Source of the DNA: Hymenobacter taeanensis
Lineage (GTDB): Bacteria > Bacteroidota > Bacteroidia > Cytophagales > Hymenobacteraceae
DNA: 64,000 nt
Reading direction: 5' to 3'
Assembly (NCBI RefSeq): GCF_013137895.1
Contig: NZ_CP053538.1
Coordinates: 2,107,501 to 2,171,500 of the forward strand
Position numbers and translations under genes: made by a program. This document shows positions 62,942 through 64,000 of this stretch, one piece after another (the first letter of the stretch is position 1; each line of letters starts with the position of its first letter). The notes below the pieces were generated by a model. That model searched no databases, was not told where the DNA came from, and worked only from the letters and a program-made list of their open reading frames with translations.

Positions 62942-63231
62942 TGGCTACATTCCTGTTCACCCTTCTCGTTGTATTTTTCATTGCCCGCTTCGTGTTGCCC
63001 GTGGTGTTGCGTATAGTAGTTGGCAACTTCATTAAGAAGCAGGCCCGCCGCTATGGGCAAGCAGCTGGAGGTAGCCCTTTTGGTTCTCCCTTCGAGCCAG
63101 CTCAGCCGCGCAGTAATGGCAATGCCTCAACGGGTGAAGTGCACGTTGATTATGTGCCGCCTCGCCAAAAGCCGCAGCCACCTAAAGACTTCAAGGGTGG
63201 CGACTACGTTGACTTTGAAGAAGTAAAGTAG
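62941..63231 (+). CDS. DUF4834 family protein
   Basis: 96 residues. One N-terminal membrane helix (FLFTLLVVFFIARFVLPVVL) is followed by a short amphipathic stretch KKQARRYGQAAGG and a charged tail with VHVDYVPPRQKPQPPKDFKG, ending GGDYVDFEEVK, the family's usual end. Function unknown. It overlaps the FkbM gene stop by one base (TAATG), so translation is coupled. Confidence 0.82.
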   Translation: MATFLFTLLVVFFIARFVLPVVLRIVVGNFIKKQARRYGQAAGGSPFGSPFEPAQPRSNGNASTGEVHVDYVPPRQKPQPPKDFKGGDYVDFEEVK

Positions 63232-63324
63232 TCTAGGCCACTTGCTGAAGGGAATAGGCCAACCAAGCTCCTGTCAGATAGCGTAGCTAGTTCTTGCTTG
63301 GCGGTTTATAATCACTGACTGATT

Positions 63325-63363
63325 AAAAAGCCCTTACTTCAATAGTAGAAGTAAGGGCTTTTT
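63325..63363 (+). terminator. intrinsic terminator after the DUF4834 gene
   Basis: Perfect 16-base arms (63325-63340, 63348-63363) with a 7-base loop and a run of T residues at the right end. It can serve both the plus-strand operon and the DUF5686 gene on the minus strand. Confidence 0.85.
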
Positions 63364-63469
63364 CCTGCTCAAATGCTTCACTCATTGGTCAGGAAGGCCT
63401 GCTATACTATCCGGCGGAGGCGCCGTTGAGTCTCCCCGTAAAAGCACTTTACTTTATCATCGCTTGATC

Positions 63470-64000
63470 TTAGAACCCAATGCCCACCCGTAGGCCAGTA
63501 CCTACGCGCTGGCCCGACTGTAGGCCAGTGTAAAAGTCGACGCGAATGATCTTGAATACGTGCTCAACTCCCACCCCCAACTCCAGGTAATGGTTGGCCG
63601 CTGGCGTGGTGAGGTAGTTCAAAGACGCCACCTCTTGCCACTTTAAGCGGCGCAGCACCGGTATTTTGTTTAGCAGGAACCCATTAAAATGGTGGTTGTA
63701 GTGCGCTTCCAGGAAGCGGTCTTGCGTGCTGAAGCGGTAATAATCAAGAAGCTGAAACTGGCTGAAGTCGCTGGCCAGGTAAGTGCGGTTGCCGCTGAAA
63801 TGGCGGAAGTCCATGAAGTCGAGGCGCGGAGAGCCGGGGAAGAAGCCAGCCGCTACGCGGTAGTTGCTGGTGCCCAACAGGCCCAGGTTTACGGAGTGAC
63901 GCAAACCGGCCTCCAGTAAGGTGTAATGCACATCGGAGCCCAGCACGCTGCCTACCCCTTGCCGCCACCGAAACTGGAAAGTAGGGTACTTGGAGCCTAG
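63470..64000 (-). CDS. DUF5686-type outer-membrane protein, C-terminal fragment (runs off right edge)
   Basis: The minus-strand frame is open from the right edge to the stop at 63470 (about 176 residues). It contains YPTFQFRWRQGVGSVLGSDV then LGTSNYRVAAGFFPGSPRLD, FMDFRHFSGNRTYL, LDYYRFSTQDRFLEAHYNHH and VFKIIRVDFYTGLQSGQRVG, ending RVGIGF. This pattern of strands and the FRHFSGNRT stretch are those of the C-terminal barrel of DUF5686/carboxypeptidase-like outer-membrane proteins. The N-terminal regulatory domain lies outside the window. A different barrel family cannot be excluded, but is less likely. Confidence 0.82.
   Translation of the reverse strand, partial: LGSKYPTFQFRWRQGVGSVLGSDVHYTLLEAGLRHSVNLGLLGTSNYRVAAGFFPGSPRLDFMDFRHFSGNRTYLASDFSQFQLLDYYRFSTQDRFLEAHYNHHFNGFLLNKIPVLRRLKWQEVASLNYLTTPAANHYLELGVGVEHVFKIIRVDFYTGLQSGQRVGTGLRVGIGF

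Overview
The window is chromosomal DNA from a Bacteroidota bacterium, most likely Hymenobacter or a close relative in Hymenobacteraceae/Cytophagales. The evidence is the type IX secretion/gliding genes gldKLMN, a PorP/SprF-type protein and PorW/SprE; TonB-receptor and DUF5686-type outer-membrane proteins; promoters of the Bacteroidota form TTG-N19-TAnnTTTG; an ATP synthase operon with no atpD or atpC; and a moderately high GC content. The genus is an inference; no rRNA is present. Most of the window is ordinary core chromosome. The only mobile element is one intact IS3-family insertion sequence (17744-19110). I saw no CRISPR array, prophage or defence island.

Layout. 1-1800: the start of a TonB-receptor-like gene running off the left edge, a small His/Cys secreted protein, and a gene-poor stretch before a STAS-like protein. 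1970-6865: htpG, a multi-span membrane protein, a YwqK-like lipoprotein and yraN. 7257-11727: lipB, an unknown protein, a WecA/MraY-family transferase, a DUF4271 membrane protein and hemD, closely spaced on one strand. 11866-17683: a porP/sprF-type gene followed by gldK-gldL-gldM-gldN. 17744-19110: the IS element, inserted between gldN and convergent uvrC. 19135-26745 (minus strand): uvrC, a class A penicillin-binding protein and porW/sprE. 26988-32932: the F0F1 ATP synthase operon, atpZ-(atpI-like)-atpBEFHAG.

33114-44558: a HAD phosphatase, a PafA-type alkaline phosphatase, pyrophosphatase, a UbiA-like membrane protein, a GH92 mannosidase, the bifunctional NAD(P)HX repair enzyme, msrB, the serine dehydratase alpha chain and a channel-like membrane protein. 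44646-50410 (minus strand): lutB, two tandem M28 peptidases and ispF. 50631-57659: a TetR regulator and a tripartite RND efflux pump (TolC-like protein, adaptor, permease) with a candidate operator. 57783-64000: an acyl-carrier-like protein without the modifiable serine, a YkvA protein, an NlpC/P60 hydrolase, an HExxH protein, a low-complexity Ser/Asn protein, tRNA-Thr(CGU), an FkbM methyltransferase, a DUF4834 protein and the end of a DUF5686 protein.

The signals that ordinary annotation does not explain are: a strong excess of the heptamer TAGGCCA/TGGCCTA, about 60 copies counted by eye; a 34-bp perfect palindrome whose ends are the stop codons of two convergent genes; a consensus promoter and terminator-like hairpin bracketing a possible ~130-nt transcript before lipB; foldback repeats inside the atp operon; the serine-less carrier protein; and a channel-like protein with an altered filter motif.
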